From NCBI RefSeq assembly GCF_003351745.1, contig NZ_CP031222.1:2028207-2092206 (forward strand): DNA of 64,000 nucleotides. Reading direction: 5' to 3'. A model generated the notes under the pieces. It saw only the letters and a program-made list of their open reading frames with translations. It was not told the DNA's origin and made no database searches. This document shows positions 53,633-63,932 of this stretch, in pieces (position 1 is the first letter of the stretch; each line of letters opens with the position of its first letter). Source of the stretch: Aquirhabdus parva. GTDB taxonomy: Bacteria; Pseudomonadota; Gammaproteobacteria; Pseudomonadales; Moraxellaceae. Position numbers and translations under genes: made by a program.

Positions 53633-55691
53633 TTTGATGTTCCTCACGATACACGGTCGGCGTTTCATGCACTGTCGGCACTTTAGACTGAAGTGCACGG
53701 CGAATGGCAAAGCATGCGGAAATCAGCATCGTCACGGCAACAAGCATGAAGAAAGCACACAGTACGGCATTGATCTGGTTGCTAAAAACAATCTTTTGCA
53801 TATCTGCAAAGGATTTGGCTGGCGCGATCAGCACACCGTGTTGAATACCATCAGCAAATTTATGAGCTTGCGCAAGGAATCCTATGCGAGGATTGTCACT
53901 GAATATTTTCTGCCAACCCGCAGTCATTGATGTAATAAACAACCAAACCGTCGGAACGATAGTGACCCAAGCGTAGTGCTGTTTTTTCATCTTAAACAAC
54001 ACCACGGTCCCTAGAATTAAAGCCATCGCCGCCAGCATTTGATTACCAATGCCAAACAGTGGCCACAACGTATTAATTCCGCCTAATGGATCGGTGACGC
54101 CTTGATAGACAAAGAATCCCCAGCCTCCAACGGCAATCGTCGTACCTGCCAGATTACCCAGCCATGAGCGATTATTGGCAAGACGTGGGATAACAACACC
54201 GACCAAATCCTGCACCATGAATCGACAGGCACGTGTGCCCGCATCGACCGCAGTCAGAATAAACATCGCTTCAAATAAAATCGCAAAATGATACCAGAAC
54301 GCCATCATGGCCTTACTGTGAAAAACATCGGTAATAATATGCGCCATACCTACAGCAAAGGTCGGTGCACCACCCGCACGGGATAATATTGAATGTTCAC
54401 CGACATCCTTGGCAATCATTGCCAGCGCTTCAGGCGTGATGACAAATCCCCAGCTATTAATCACTTGAGACGCACTCTCAACGGTCGTTCCAATCAATGC
54501 TGCTGGGGAATTCAGCGCAAAGTAAACTCCGGGCTCGATTACCGATGCACAAATCAGTGCCATGATAGCCACAAAGGATTCCATCAACATCGCGCCATAA
54601 CCTATAAAGCGAATATGACTCTCTCGCTCAATCAGCTTTGGCGTGGTGCCACTGGCAACCAAGGCATGAAAACCAGAAATCGCACCACATGCAATGGTAA
54701 TGAACAAAAACGGAAATAAGCTGCCTGCAAACACAGGACCACTGCCGTCAATAAACTTGGTTACTGCTGGCATCTTCATTTCAGGCATAGCAAAAACAAT
54801 CCCGATCGCCAGCCCAATAATGACACCGATTTTAAGAAAGGTTGATAAGTAATCCCGTGGTGCCAACAGCAGCCACACTGGTAGAACCGAAGCGATAAAG
54901 CCATAGATCACCAATACCCACGTCAAAGTTGTTCCATGTAACGTAAATAGTGGTCCTAAAACAGAGTCTTGGGCAATCTGTCCGCCATACACGATCGCCA
55001 GCATCATGAGGACAAAGCCGATTAGAGAGACTTCGGCAATCTTTCCGGGCCGGATAAAGCGCATATAAACGCCCATAAATAATGCAATGGGTACTGTCGC
55101 AGCGATGGTGAATAATCCCCAAGGGCTATCAGCTAGGGCTTTAACCACGACCAGCGCCAAGGCGGACAGGATGATAATCATGACACCAAATGCACCCAGC
55201 ATCACGATCACACCCGCAAACGAACCCAATTCCTGCTTGGCCATCTCCCCCAGTGACCGACCATCGCGGCGGGTTGAAATAAACAAAATCAGGAAGTCTT
55301 GAACCGCTCCTGCCAGCATTACGCCCACGAGAATCCAGATTGTGCCTGGTAAAAAACCCATTTGTGCAGCCAAAATAGGACCAACCAAAGGACCTGCACC
55401 CGCAATCGCAGCAAAGTGATGTCCAAAGAGCACCCACTTATTGGTCGGGACATAGTCTAAGCCATCGTTATTGCGCTCAGCTGGCGTCAGCCTACGATCA
55501 TCCAGTTCAAATACTTTCTGGGCAATGAAAACACTATAGAAGCGATACGCAATGCTATAGCATGCAACAGATGCCACTACGAGCCATACGGCATTGACAT
55601 GCTCGCCTCGACTTAAGGCCAGCATTGAAAAAGCAAAAGCCCCCACCACCGCAACCAATAACCAAGTTAATCCAGTTTTAATACTCTTCAT
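53625..55691 (-). CDS. cstA: Carbon starvation protein / pyruvate transporter CstA
   Basis: The 688-residue peptide/pyruvate transporter has about 16-18 membrane helices. The N-terminus reads LALSRGEHVNAVWLVVASV and continues with AGAGPLVGPILAAQMG, LGEMAKQELG and GFHALVASGTTPK, all typical of CstA/BtsT. A start 15 bases upstream is possible, but the Met at 55691 matches the E. coli N-terminus better and has GGAG nine bases before it. With ybdD it forms the uptake unit for pyruvate (or peptides), a natural complement to poxB and maeB nearby. Confidence 0.94.
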   Translation of the reverse strand: MKSIKTGLTWLLVAVVGAFAFSMLALSRGEHVNAVWLVVASVACYSIAYRFYSVFIAQKVFELDDRRLTPAERNNDGLDYVPTNKWVLFGHHFAAIAGAGPLVGPILAAQMGFLPGTIWILVGVMLAGAVQDFLILFISTRRDGRSLGEMAKQELGSFAGVIVMLGAFGVMIIILSALALVVVKALADSPWGLFTIAATVPIALFMGVYMRFIRPGKIAEVSLIGFVLMMLAIVYGGQIAQDSVLGPLFTLHGTTLTWVLVIYGFIASVLPVWLLLAPRDYLSTFLKIGVIIGLAIGIVFAMPEMKMPAVTKFIDGSGPVFAGSLFPFLFITIACGAISGFHALVASGTTPKLIERESHIRFIGYGAMLMESFVAIMALICASVIEPGVYFALNSPAALIGTTVESASQVINSWGFVITPEALAMIAKDVGEHSILSRAGGAPTFAVGMAHIITDVFHSKAMMAFWYHFAILFEAMFILTAVDAGTRACRFMVQDLVGVVIPRLANNRSWLGNLAGTTIAVGGWGFFVYQGVTDPLGGINTLWPLFGIGNQMLAAMALILGTVVLFKMKKQHYAWVTIVPTVWLFITSMTAGWQKIFSDNPRIGFLAQAHKFADGIQHGVLIAPAKSFADMQKIVFSNQINAVLCAFFMLVAVTMLISACFAIRRALQSKVPTVHETPTVYREEHQNG

Positions 55692-55777
55692 TGAGGACGG
55701 CTCCATTTTATCTGCACACAGGGTGGATAGCTTTTTTTAAGATGCTGCATAGTGGCATAGTTCAGAATCGGTGACAA

Positions 55778-55808
55778 TAAAAGACCCATCGAAATGGGCC
55801 TTTTTTTA
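55778..55808 (-). terminator. der terminator
   Basis: On the minus strand GGCCCAT and ATGGGTC enclose a TTCG tetraloop and are followed by TTTTATT, about 30 bases after the der stop. T residues on the other side make it usable in both directions. Confidence 0.8.
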
Positions 55809-55836
55809 CACTTCAACACAATCAATCCATGACGGA

Positions 55837-57240
55837 TTAACGTTTTTTTGCACGCTTTTTAAAGGCTTGTACCAAGCGACGTTGACGTTCAGCATCGCGA
55901 TCACTAATTTTGTTCTTTTTATCCGCAAATGGATTTTCACCACTCTTGAACTCGATACGTACAGGCGTACCTTCCATCTTGAAGACTTTGCGGAAAACGT
56001 TCTCCAAATAACGACGATAGTCGTTAGGAACCTGATCCACTTGGTTACCATGGATAATAATCAGGGGTGGGTTTGATCCGCCCATATGCGCATAACGCAT
56101 CTTAATACGACGACCCGATACCATCGGTGGCTGATGCTGCTCTACGGCATCTTGCAATACTTGCGTCATGCGATTCGTTGTGACTTTAAGCCATGCAGAG
56201 TTATATGCCTGATGGATCGAGGGATAAAGCTCGCCAACACCCGTTCCATGTAACGCAGAAATTAAATGAATTTTCGCCCATGGGATGAAGTCAAAGCGAC
56301 GTTCAATATCCGCTTTGACTTGTGAGCGCTCATAATCAGTCATGCCATCCCATTTATTGATCGCAATGACAATGGCTCGACCCGCTTCCAGTGCAAAGCC
56401 CAACATATGCAAATCTTGCTCAACAATCCCCTCACGAGCATCAATAACCACAACGACAACGTGGGCATCTTTCATGGCTTGCAAAGTTTTAATGACCGAG
56501 AACTTTTCAACCGTCTCAAAAACTTTACCACGACGACGTACACCGGCAGTGTCAATCAACGTGTATTGACGACCTTGTCGCTCAAAAGGAATATAAATAC
56601 TGTCACGTGTGGTCCCCGGTTGGTCATAAACCACAACACGCTCTTCACCTAACAAACGATTAACAAGTGTAGATTTACCGACATTTGGGCGACCAATAAT
56701 CGCCATACGCAGACCCGGTGCGACCTTTTCCTCATCGAGAGGAACATCTTCAGGTAGATCGGCCAAAATGTCTTCAAGCAACTGTGATACACCACGCCCA
56801 TGACTTGCAGCCACATGATGTGGCTCGCCAAAACCGAGTTTAAAGAACTCTGCAACGGCGGCTTCAGCGTGTACCCCATCCACTTTGTTGGCAACAATAT
56901 GAATTTTCTTACCTAAAACACGCAATTCACGCGCTACTTGTTCATCGGATGCCAGCAAGCCCGCCTTTGCATCAACGATAAACAAAATGATATCGGCCTC
57001 TTCAATCGCCGTACGCGACTGTTCAGCCATATAAGAATCGATGCCTTGATCGTTCTCACCGATACCACCAGTATCAACGACAATAAACGACTTATTCTCA
57101 TAGGTCGCATCACCGTACTGACGGTCACGGGTCAGACCAGGCAAATCCGCAACCAAGGCATTACGCGTCTTGGTAATTTGGTTGAATAAGGTGGATTTAC
57201 CGACATTCGGCCGACCAATCAAAGCAATTACAGGTTTCAT
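55837..57240 (-). CDS. der: Ribosome biogenesis GTPase Der (EngA)
   Basis: Der, 467 residues, with two tandem GTPase domains. Each has its own P-loop GRPNVGKST (near residue 9 and near 190), DTGG or DTAG switch and NKVD or NKWD specificity motif, followed by a KH-like C-terminal domain (from about 355, [12 protein letters not shown]). The basic tail ends AFKKRAKKR. It matures the 50S subunit. ATG at 57240 is preferred over the GTG six bases upstream. The gene sits behind bamB but is separated from it by a terminator-like hairpin. Confidence 0.97.
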   Translation of the reverse strand: MKPVIALIGRPNVGKSTLFNQITKTRNALVADLPGLTRDRQYGDATYENKSFIVVDTGGIGENDQGIDSYMAEQSRTAIEEADIILFIVDAKAGLLASDEQVARELRVLGKKIHIVANKVDGVHAEAAVAEFFKLGFGEPHHVAASHGRGVSQLLEDILADLPEDVPLDEEKVAPGLRMAIIGRPNVGKSTLVNRLLGEERVVVYDQPGTTRDSIYIPFERQGRQYTLIDTAGVRRRGKVFETVEKFSVIKTLQAMKDAHVVVVVIDAREGIVEQDLHMLGFALEAGRAIVIAINKWDGMTDYERSQVKADIERRFDFIPWAKIHLISALHGTGVGELYPSIHQAYNSAWLKVTTNRMTQVLQDAVEQHQPPMVSGRRIKMRYAHMGGSNPPLIIIHGNQVDQVPNDYRRYLENVFRKVFKMEGTPVRIEFKSGENPFADKKNKISDRDAERQRRLVQAFKKRAKKR

Positions 57241-57308
57241 GAACACTCATTCATCTAAAAAATTCCCTTTTAACGATTGATACACATGCATGTAAAAAAA
57301 GTAAGGGA

Positions 57309-57360
57309 CAAAAAAAGGGTTTGCATTGCAATGATAACAAAGATCAGCAACGCAAACCCT
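57309..57360 (-). terminator. bamB terminator
   Basis: On the minus strand AGGGTTTGC(G)TTGC and GCAATGCAAACCCT pair around a 20-base loop and run into eight T residues, 55 bases after the bamB stop. Transcription from yfgM-bamB should therefore fall before der. Confidence 0.7.
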
Positions 57361-57414
57361 ATATTATAACTGACTAATCATCTCTGTGAACGCCTAACCG
57401 CTCATCAAGATGAA

Positions 57415-58632
57415 TTAACGCGCTTGCCAGATGCTCAAGTTTCCTTTCGCACTATTCACCAGCAAACGATCACCAACAACACGTAAAGTCGAGACTGCAC
57501 CAGATGTACTAACGCGGCCAACAATCTTACCTTCGGTTTGCTCAATCAGATGTAGATAACCATCTTGATCACCCACGACCAAATAACGACCCAACACAAC
57601 CGGATTACTCAACCCACGATACGCCAGACTATCTTGTGTCCAAGCGACTTTGCCAGTTTGCTCATCGATTGCGAGGATTTTACCTTCAGCAGTACTGACG
57701 TAAATATTACCCAGTCCTTCGGCAGGTGTTTTTAAACTACTGGCATCAACAATCCAATTCACTTGTTGATTGTCGATGTTCATCGCTGTTAACTGACCTT
57801 GATAACTGACGACATACAGCTGACGACCGGATACCAGCGGATCACCATCAATATCAATCAACCGCTGAACTTCAGAAGTTCCCGCGCTGACCGCCACACG
57901 ACGCTCCCACTTTGGAACACCTGTCGCTAAGTCCAATGCATAAATTCGACCCGAAGCACCCGCAACAATCACTGTGTTGTCATCAAACAAAACTGGAGCC
58001 GAAGTACCGCGGACACTCAATGCTGGCATTGGAATATCGTAGGTCCAAACGGATTGACCTGAGGTCGTATCTGTCGCAGTTACCGTACCGTCATTGCCCA
58101 GTGCAACAACACGACCACCACTCACCAGTGCAGGAGACAAAATAGATGCCCCAGTGCTACGTGACCAGCGTACTTTTCCATCTTGAGCATCCAGTGCAAC
58201 AACAGCACCTTTGCCAGTGCCAAACACCACAATGCCATCCGCAGCGGTCACACCACTGGTGATATCTTGCTTGGTTTTCACTTGCCAGAGTTGCTTGCCT
58301 GCGGCATCCCATGCATACACACGGCCAGAATGGCTTGCGGCGTAGACATTGCCATTTAAGACATCCAATTGCGGACGCAAAGGATCAACTTTATCTTCAC
58401 CACCGATAGAATCTTTCCATACCAAACCCAACGACTGTGCTGGTGCAGTTAACGTCGGCAATTTGCTTGGCTTATGGACTTCAGGTTTAAAGTCTTTACT
58501 ACTTCCACACCCTGTGAGTACCAATGCACTCACAGTCACCAAAGCCATCGCAGTTTTACTTGCACTGGACCACGACATTAGATTCGTTGGCAATGAAGCC
58601 TGTTTCACAGCACTCACAGTCGGCAATTTCAT
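57415..58632 (-). CDS. bamB: Outer-membrane assembly lipoprotein BamB
   Basis: The 405-residue BamB is the beta-propeller scaffold of the BAM complex that inserts outer-membrane proteins. A lipobox LTGC places the lipidated Cys at residue 42 after an unusually long n-region. The mature part shows repeated WD/PQQ-like blades with alternating VYAASHSGRVYAWDA, VVFGTGKGAVVALDAQDG and TSGQSVWTYDI motifs. An alternative start at Met19 gives a more ordinary signal peptide, but the first ATG shares a base with the yfgM stop (TAATG) and has GGAG upstream, which favours the long form. Confidence 0.93.
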   Translation of the reverse strand: MKLPTVSAVKQASLPTNLMSWSSASKTAMALVTVSALVLTGCGSSKDFKPEVHKPSKLPTLTAPAQSLGLVWKDSIGGEDKVDPLRPQLDVLNGNVYAASHSGRVYAWDAAGKQLWQVKTKQDITSGVTAADGIVVFGTGKGAVVALDAQDGKVRWSRSTGASILSPALVSGGRVVALGNDGTVTATDTTSGQSVWTYDIPMPALSVRGTSAPVLFDDNTVIVAGASGRIYALDLATGVPKWERRVAVSAGTSEVQRLIDIDGDPLVSGRQLYVVSYQGQLTAMNIDNQQVNWIVDASSLKTPAEGLGNIYVSTAEGKILAIDEQTGKVAWTQDSLAYRGLSNPVVLGRYLVVGDQDGYLHLIEQTEGKIVGRVSTSGAVSTLRVVGDRLLVNSAKGNLSIWQAR

Positions 58633-59360
58633 TACGAAGCAGCTCCATTTTCAATATTGGTAGTCTCGACAGGCGTATCACGAATCGGACTTGGTTCTTT
58701 GATCTCTTCTGGAGTCAAACCAAGTGCATTCATTTTAACCTTGAGAAGCTCGCGAGATTGTTGGCGTTTTACAAGTGCCGCCCAAGCTGACTCATAAGCT
58801 TTCTTGGCGCCTGCTTGATCATTTTTTTGCAAGAGTACATCACCCCGTAATTCATCGCGAGTTGCAACAAATGCAGGATCAGTCACATTGTTAAGTGAGG
58901 CGATTGCAACATCAAACTTATTTTGCGCAAATTGGGCACGTGCCAAACGAATCCAGGTGATCGCAATTAAACCGTCATCTTTAACTTTCAAGGTCGTCGC
59001 TTGCGCCAATGCCTTCTCAGCACTCGCCCACTCCCCTTGTGAACCTGTTACTTTTGCTTGAAGTAACAAGGCTTGCAGGGAAAATACGCTATTCGGGTCA
59101 GACTTGACCAAAGCTTGCACATTTGAAATAAAGCGTGATTGAGCTGCCTTATCACCGTCCAACTTTGCACTGTCATCAACAATACTTTGATATTGATTAA
59201 TAGCCTGAAAACGTTCAACATCCTGACGATTTTGCCAGTATCTCCAACCGAAAAAAGCGATCAGAGCCAATAACACACCAGTGAGTGCTGCGCCTCCATA
59301 CGTTTTAATGAGCTTCTTCAGGCGCTCAATTTGTTCCTCATCACTCAAATACTCACTCAT
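58632..59360 (-). CDS. yfgM: YfgM-family TPR protein, ancillary SecYEG partner
   Basis: The 242-residue protein has a short cytoplasmic leader (MSEYLSDEEQIERLKKLIK), one membrane helix (ALTGVLLALIAFFGWRYW) and periplasmic TPR-like helices. YfgM joins PpiD at the SecYEG translocon to hand secreted proteins to periplasmic chaperones. It lies between hisS and bamB and is coupled to bamB by a one-base stop/start overlap. Confidence 0.9.
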   Translation of the reverse strand: MSEYLSDEEQIERLKKLIKTYGGAALTGVLLALIAFFGWRYWQNRQDVERFQAINQYQSIVDDSAKLDGDKAAQSRFISNVQALVKSDPNSVFSLQALLLQAKVTGSQGEWASAEKALAQATTLKVKDDGLIAITWIRLARAQFAQNKFDVAIASLNNVTDPAFVATRDELRGDVLLQKNDQAGAKKAYESAWAALVKRQQSRELLKVKMNALGLTPEEIKEPSPIRDTPVETTNIENGAAS

Positions 59361-59434
59361 TACCGATTCCTTTACACTTAATCTGAAAAACTATTTGTTT
59401 TAAAAAAAATCAATGACTCAAAGCCATCATATCC

Positions 59435-60748
59435 TTATTGGCGGCTTTCAAGGCGCGCGATTAGCTGTGTCGCCAAATCCTGTTGCGACCATGTTTCCTG
59501 CTCACCCGTTGCCAAGATTTTTACGGTGACTTGCCCCAATTCAACCTCACGCTCCCCCAGAATCAGCGCTAAACGCGCACCGGATTGATCCGCTTTTTTC
59601 ATCTGGCTTTTAAGACTACCCAAAGAGCCCGTCTTCACCCGTAGTCTTTGCTTCTGTGTTGCAAAACTATCACGCAATGACTCGGCAAGTAATAGTGCCT
59701 TAGCTTGCTGCGCAGGATCCGCTAACAAAAATACATCACAATCGGATGGTGTGGTACTGCCTTCACCTAACTCTAAAAGGAGGAGTAACCGCTCCATCCC
59801 CATACCGAATCCCACGGCAGGAACACTTTGATCAGCTTTACCCTTGAGTTGACCGACCAGACCATCATAGCGACCACCCGCACAAACAGTGCCTTGAGCG
59901 CCCAAGTGCGTCGTTGTCCACTCAAAAACGGTCTTATTATAATAATCCAGACCTCGAACCAGTTTTTGATTGACCACATAAGGAATGTTGGCCGCATCTA
60001 AATACCCTTTCAATTGCTCGAAATGCTGCAAAGACTCCTCATCAAGGAAGTCATGCAGTTTCGGTGCATCAATTAACAGGGCCTGTGTTTGTGCATTTTT
60101 GCTATCCAAAATCCGTAAAGGATTCGTCGTCAAACGGCGTTGGCTATCTTCATCCAATTGATCTTTACGTGCCGCAAGATACTCAACCAGCGCAGCACGA
60201 AAACGTGCGCGAGACTCCACTTCCCCAAGCGTATTTAACTCAAGCTGGACTTTATCGAAGATATTAAATTGCTTCCAAAGACGTGCAGTCAGCAAAATCA
60301 GTTCCGCTTCAATATCGGGTGTCGCCACACCGAAGGTTTCTACACCAAACTGATGAAATTGACGATAACGGCCCTTTTGCGGTTTTTCATAGCGAAACAT
60401 CGGACCGGTATACCATAAGCGTGGCGTGGTACCCCGTAGCAGGTTATGTTCAAGCATGGCACGCACACAGCCTGCTGTGCCTTCCGGACGTAAGGTCAAC
60501 GATTCTGGCGGCTCACCTTTATCAAAAAAGGTATACATTTCTTTTTCGACGATATCCGTCGCATCCCCAATCGCACGTTTGAAAAGTGCTGTTTGCTCAA
60601 CCAGTGGCAAGCGAATATGCTGATACCCATAGGCATCCATTAATTCAGCCAATACACTTTCTAGTTTGCGCCAACGACTGGCTTCACTCGGTAAAATATC
60701 ATTAAAACCACGAATTGCATTAATTGTTGAACTACTCATACTGCTCAT
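59435..60748 (-). CDS. hisS: Histidine-tRNA ligase HisS
   Basis: The 437-residue class II synthetase has a catalytic core with [14 protein letters not shown], motif 2 in [14 protein letters not shown] and [18 protein letters not shown], the histidine-specific [15 protein letters not shown], and motif 3 in [18 protein letters not shown]. The C-terminal anticodon-binding domain follows from about 340. It lies 31 bases behind ispG and 74 before yfgM in the conserved minus-strand block. Confidence 0.97.
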   Translation of the reverse strand: MSSMSSSTINAIRGFNDILPSEASRWRKLESVLAELMDAYGYQHIRLPLVEQTALFKRAIGDATDIVEKEMYTFFDKGEPPESLTLRPEGTAGCVRAMLEHNLLRGTTPRLWYTGPMFRYEKPQKGRYRQFHQFGVETFGVATPDIEAELILLTARLWKQFNIFDKVQLELNTLGEVESRARFRAALVEYLAARKDQLDEDSQRRLTTNPLRILDSKNAQTQALLIDAPKLHDFLDEESLQHFEQLKGYLDAANIPYVVNQKLVRGLDYYNKTVFEWTTTHLGAQGTVCAGGRYDGLVGQLKGKADQSVPAVGFGMGMERLLLLLELGEGSTTPSDCDVFLLADPAQQAKALLLAESLRDSFATQKQRLRVKTGSLGSLKSQMKKADQSGARLALILGEREVELGQVTVKILATGEQETWSQQDLATQLIARLESRQ

Positions 60749-60779
60749 CTACTACTTATCTGACTTAATATCTATTTGT

Positions 60780-61904
60780 TTAAGTGATGCGAATAATTTC
60801 TTTCGCTTTGGCAACAGCTTTATCAGCTTCAATCACGGCAACTTTATTACGCACCATTTTTTCAATTTCATCGACCAGGTTATTGGTATCGATGAGATGA
60901 CTCTTCTCACCATTGAGATACACCAGAGAACGAGGAGCCGCGCCGACCACACCAATATCGGCCTCTTTAGCTTCACCCGGACCATTTACCTTACAGCCAA
61001 TCACAGATAGATCCAGAGGTGTACGAATATCCTCTAAACGCGCTTCTAAAGCATTCATGACCCGAATGACATCGAACTCTTGACGCGAACAACTGGGGCA
61101 AGCAATGAAATTAATGCCATTGGAGCGAATGTTCAAAGATTTTAAAATATCAAAGCCGACCTTCACTTCATCTTCAGGCTCAGCGGCAAGAGACACCCGT
61201 AAAGTATCGCCAATGCCATCCAGCAATAATCCACCCAGCGCAATCGCAGATTTCACGGTACCCGAACGAAACACCCCGGCTTCAGTGACTCCCAAGTGCA
61301 GCGGATTATCAATCTGTGCTGACAATAAGCGATAAGCATCTAATGTCAAAAACACATTACTGGCCTTTACACTGACTTTAAACTCATGGAAATTCAGACG
61401 GTCTAAAATATCAATGTGACGCATTGCTGATTCAAGCAGTGCCTCACCTGTAGGTTCTTTATATTTGATTTGCAGATCTTTTTCCAAAGATCCCGCATTA
61501 ACCCCAATACGCATTGAAATGCCGTGATGACGTGCTGCGGCAACCACCTCACGGACTTTGTCATCACTGCCGATATTACCGGGATTAATTCGCAAACAAT
61601 CCGCACCATAATCGGCAACGGCCAGCGCAATTTTATGATCGAAGTGAATGTCAGCAACTAATGGAACGCTGACTTGTTTACGAATTTTTCCAAAAGCCTC
61701 AGCTGCTTCCATACTAGGCACAGAAACCCGTACGATATCTGCGCCAGCATTGGCGCAGCGATTAATCTGATCTACAGTCGCAGCGACATCGCAGGTTTCC
61801 GTGTTCGTCATCGTCTGCACACTAATCGGTGCATCCCCGCCAACATAAACAGACCCAACCCGAATTTTACGCGTTAATTTACGAACGATAGGCGTATGGT
61901 GCAT
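60780..61904 (-). CDS. ispG: (E)-4-hydroxy-3-methylbut-2-enyl-diphosphate synthase IspG
   Basis: IspG (GcpE), 374 residues, is the 4Fe-4S enzyme of the methylerythritol phosphate route to isoprenoids. The TIM barrel begins [20 protein letters not shown], and the barrel phosphate site lies in [13 protein letters not shown]. The cluster cysteines are in [13 protein letters not shown] and [13 protein letters not shown], the latter with the catalytic Glu. The length matches gammaproteobacterial IspG. Confidence 0.97.
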   Translation of the reverse strand: MHHTPIVRKLTRKIRVGSVYVGGDAPISVQTMTNTETCDVAATVDQINRCANAGADIVRVSVPSMEAAEAFGKIRKQVSVPLVADIHFDHKIALAVADYGADCLRINPGNIGSDDKVREVVAAARHHGISMRIGVNAGSLEKDLQIKYKEPTGEALLESAMRHIDILDRLNFHEFKVSVKASNVFLTLDAYRLLSAQIDNPLHLGVTEAGVFRSGTVKSAIALGGLLLDGIGDTLRVSLAAEPEDEVKVGFDILKSLNIRSNGINFIACPSCSRQEFDVIRVMNALEARLEDIRTPLDLSVIGCKVNGPGEAKEADIGVVGAAPRSLVYLNGEKSHLIDTNNLVDEIEKMVRNKVAVIEADKAVAKAKEIIRIT

Positions 61905-61956
61905 GAATACAATTCCTAATTCTCATCAAGCTTTAATCGCAGTACAGCCCATCCGT

Positions 61957-63060
61957 TTAGCGGGACAAACGAAATGCTGCACGACCATTTACAGTATAGG
62001 GTTTAAGATCAACTTGTTCGCCATTTAAGGCCAGTGAAACAGACGGCGCATCAGCCAACGTAATGCTAAATGGTGAAGTACCACTCAACGTTAAAGGCTC
62101 ATCAGTATTATGTACGCCGCTCGCCAATGTTTTCCCACTCGCATCCTGCACGATAACATCGCTCGACTTATTAAAAGTCAGTACAAGCTGATCATTTGCA
62201 GGAGCAGCCGGACTAGGCAGGGCAGACAACGGTGCCTGGCTGGTAGGAGATGTAATGATATTACCTGTCGAATTTGAATCTGTGTGGGTATTTTCATTCA
62301 ACACAACCGCATGAGTATCACTGCTAGATGGTGAATTCATCACACGCTTTACGAGTGGGCGGAGTAATAAGACGATGATCACCAAGACGACAGGTACAAG
62401 CAGCCATAGCATCCAGCGTTTACTCTTACGTGTTTTACTTTGCAACTTCGCTAATTGCTGGAGGGGTGAGTTTTCTAACGAATGGTTACTCGATAATCCG
62501 GTTGCACTGGTATAAATCTCATTAAACTGAGTGATCAAAATATCAGAATCTATGCCCAGCACACGTGCATAGCTACGTAAATACCCACGAATAAAAGCAG
62601 GCTCGGGTAATGACTTGTATTCATCTGCTTCGATTGCAACCAACAGACGCTCAGGAATATTAAGTTCACTGGCAATATCTTTTAACTCACGCTGTTTAAA
62701 CAACCGAGCCTGCCTTAACCGCTCACCAGGTCGCTGGGCATTAGATGGTGCTTGCGCTTGTGTATTTGACAGTGATGAAGTGGGTGTAGACATCGTATTA
62801 CCTGAAGAAGAATCAAAGACCGGGCTGGCATTGATGCCAGCAGTGTTTTCATGTGAACTATTTAAAGAATCTAGAGTCGCATCTTTTTTATCTAAACTAT
62901 TTTTTTCAATCAAAGACGCTGTATCTGTTGTCATCGCGGTATGCGCTGGCAGAACGTCATCCTTCTGCGCACTTTCAGACAATGGATTATGATCCGCATC
63001 AGGTGTTTTAATCACGTCTGATTCTAACGGATTAGGTGTATCAGATGGTTTTAATCCCAT
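61957..63060 (-). CDS. rodZ: Cytoskeleton protein RodZ with long N-terminal extension
   Basis: The 367-residue RodZ-type protein has the Xre-like helix-turn-helix at residues 108-180 (GERLRQARLFKQRELKDIASELN), a basic juxtamembrane stretch, one membrane helix at 216-234, and a periplasmic Ser/Thr/Pro linker ending in a DUF4115 domain. RodZ ties MreB to the elongasome. In E. coli the helix-turn-helix is near the N-terminus; here about 105 low-complexity residues precede it if the first ATG is used. That ATG overlaps the pilF end by 10 bases. Met90 (62793), with AGG eight bases upstream, is an alternative start giving a usual-sized protein. Confidence 0.88.
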   Translation of the reverse strand: MGLKPSDTPNPLESDVIKTPDADHNPLSESAQKDDVLPAHTAMTTDTASLIEKNSLDKKDATLDSLNSSHENTAGINASPVFDSSSGNTMSTPTSSLSNTQAQAPSNAQRPGERLRQARLFKQRELKDIASELNIPERLLVAIEADEYKSLPEPAFIRGYLRSYARVLGIDSDILITQFNEIYTSATGLSSNHSLENSPLQQLAKLQSKTRKSKRWMLWLLVPVVLVIIVLLLRPLVKRVMNSPSSSDTHAVVLNENTHTDSNSTGNIITSPTSQAPLSALPSPAAPANDQLVLTFNKSSDVIVQDASGKTLASGVHNTDEPLTLSGTSPFSITLADAPSVSLALNGEQVDLKPYTVNGRAAFRLSR

Positions 63061-63929
63061 GCCGCCCCCGTTTTCAACAGTTCGTTATAGTGCTGATATT
63101 CAGGACTATTTGGGTATGACAACTGCAAGCGCTCGGCCAAGGACTGTAAACGTCCCATATCTTGTGTCTGATGGGCAATCCGCATCCCCAACCACAATGA
63201 TCGCGCACTTTGTGGTTGCCCGCCTAATAACTGTAAATATTCATCGTAAAGGCTACGCGCAGCTTGAACCCGATTCTGGCCCAAGAAGATTTGAGCCAAT
63301 TCAAAGCGTGCAACCAAGGAGTTTCTATTGGCTTGCAGGGCTTGAGTGAAAGCTTGCTGAGCCTCGGCGGGTTTACCCAGTACCTCTGCCGTCAAGCCAA
63401 GATTTTCTAAAGCGGCATAGCGCTCTGTATAACCCAACTGCGAACCCGCCAGTTCGAACTGGGTATAGGCCTCGGCATAACGCTTACGACTACTCAAAAA
63501 TACGCCATAGTTATTGCGCGCTTGGGCAAAATCATCTTTTAAAGCAATTGCCTTCTTAAAATACTCTTCCGCTTTGATCTGATTCGGCTCACTGCCCTCT
63601 TGCTGCAATAGTACGCCCATCATGTTATTTGCTTCAGGGAGTCTGGGTTCCGTTTTCAAGGCAATTGCCAGACTACGCTGGGCCGCATCGAGATCTCCAC
63701 TTTTAATGTACTCGGCTGCCATAGCAGTTCGTGCACGTGCAGCAGCCTCTGGATTAGGCGGTGATTGTGCAGCCTTCATCATGGAGCCAGGCTCAGAAAC
63801 AGTTGATTGGCATCCAGTAAGCACCGCTATAGACAGTAAAAGTGCAGAAACCACTCCCACAGGTACATTGTTACGCAATGAACCATTCCCTTCGCTGATT
63901 CGGCGTATATGCTGATTGAATGCAACCAC
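63051..63929 (-). CDS. pilF: Type IV pilus biogenesis lipoprotein PilF/PilW
   Basis: The 292-residue lipoprotein has a long n-region, hydrophobic VVSALLLSIAVLTGC and lipidated Cys40, followed by five or six TPR units (AAEYIKSGDLDAAQRSLAIAL, NNMMGVLLQQEGSEPN, ARNNYGVFLSSRKRYAEAY and so on). PilF pilots the secretin PilQ to the outer membrane. The GTG start at 63929 has GAGG eight bases before it and follows the likely rlmN stop by three bases. Confidence 0.9.
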   Translation of the reverse strand: MVAFNQHIRRISEGNGSLRNNVPVGVVSALLLSIAVLTGCQSTVSEPGSMMKAAQSPPNPEAAARARTAMAAEYIKSGDLDAAQRSLAIALKTEPRLPEANNMMGVLLQQEGSEPNQIKAEEYFKKAIALKDDFAQARNNYGVFLSSRKRYAEAYTQFELAGSQLGYTERYAALENLGLTAEVLGKPAEAQQAFTQALQANRNSLVARFELAQIFLGQNRVQAARSLYDEYLQLLGGQPQSARSLWLGMRIAHQTQDMGRLQSLAERLQLSYPNSPEYQHYNELLKTGAAWD

Positions 63930-63932
63930 TCT

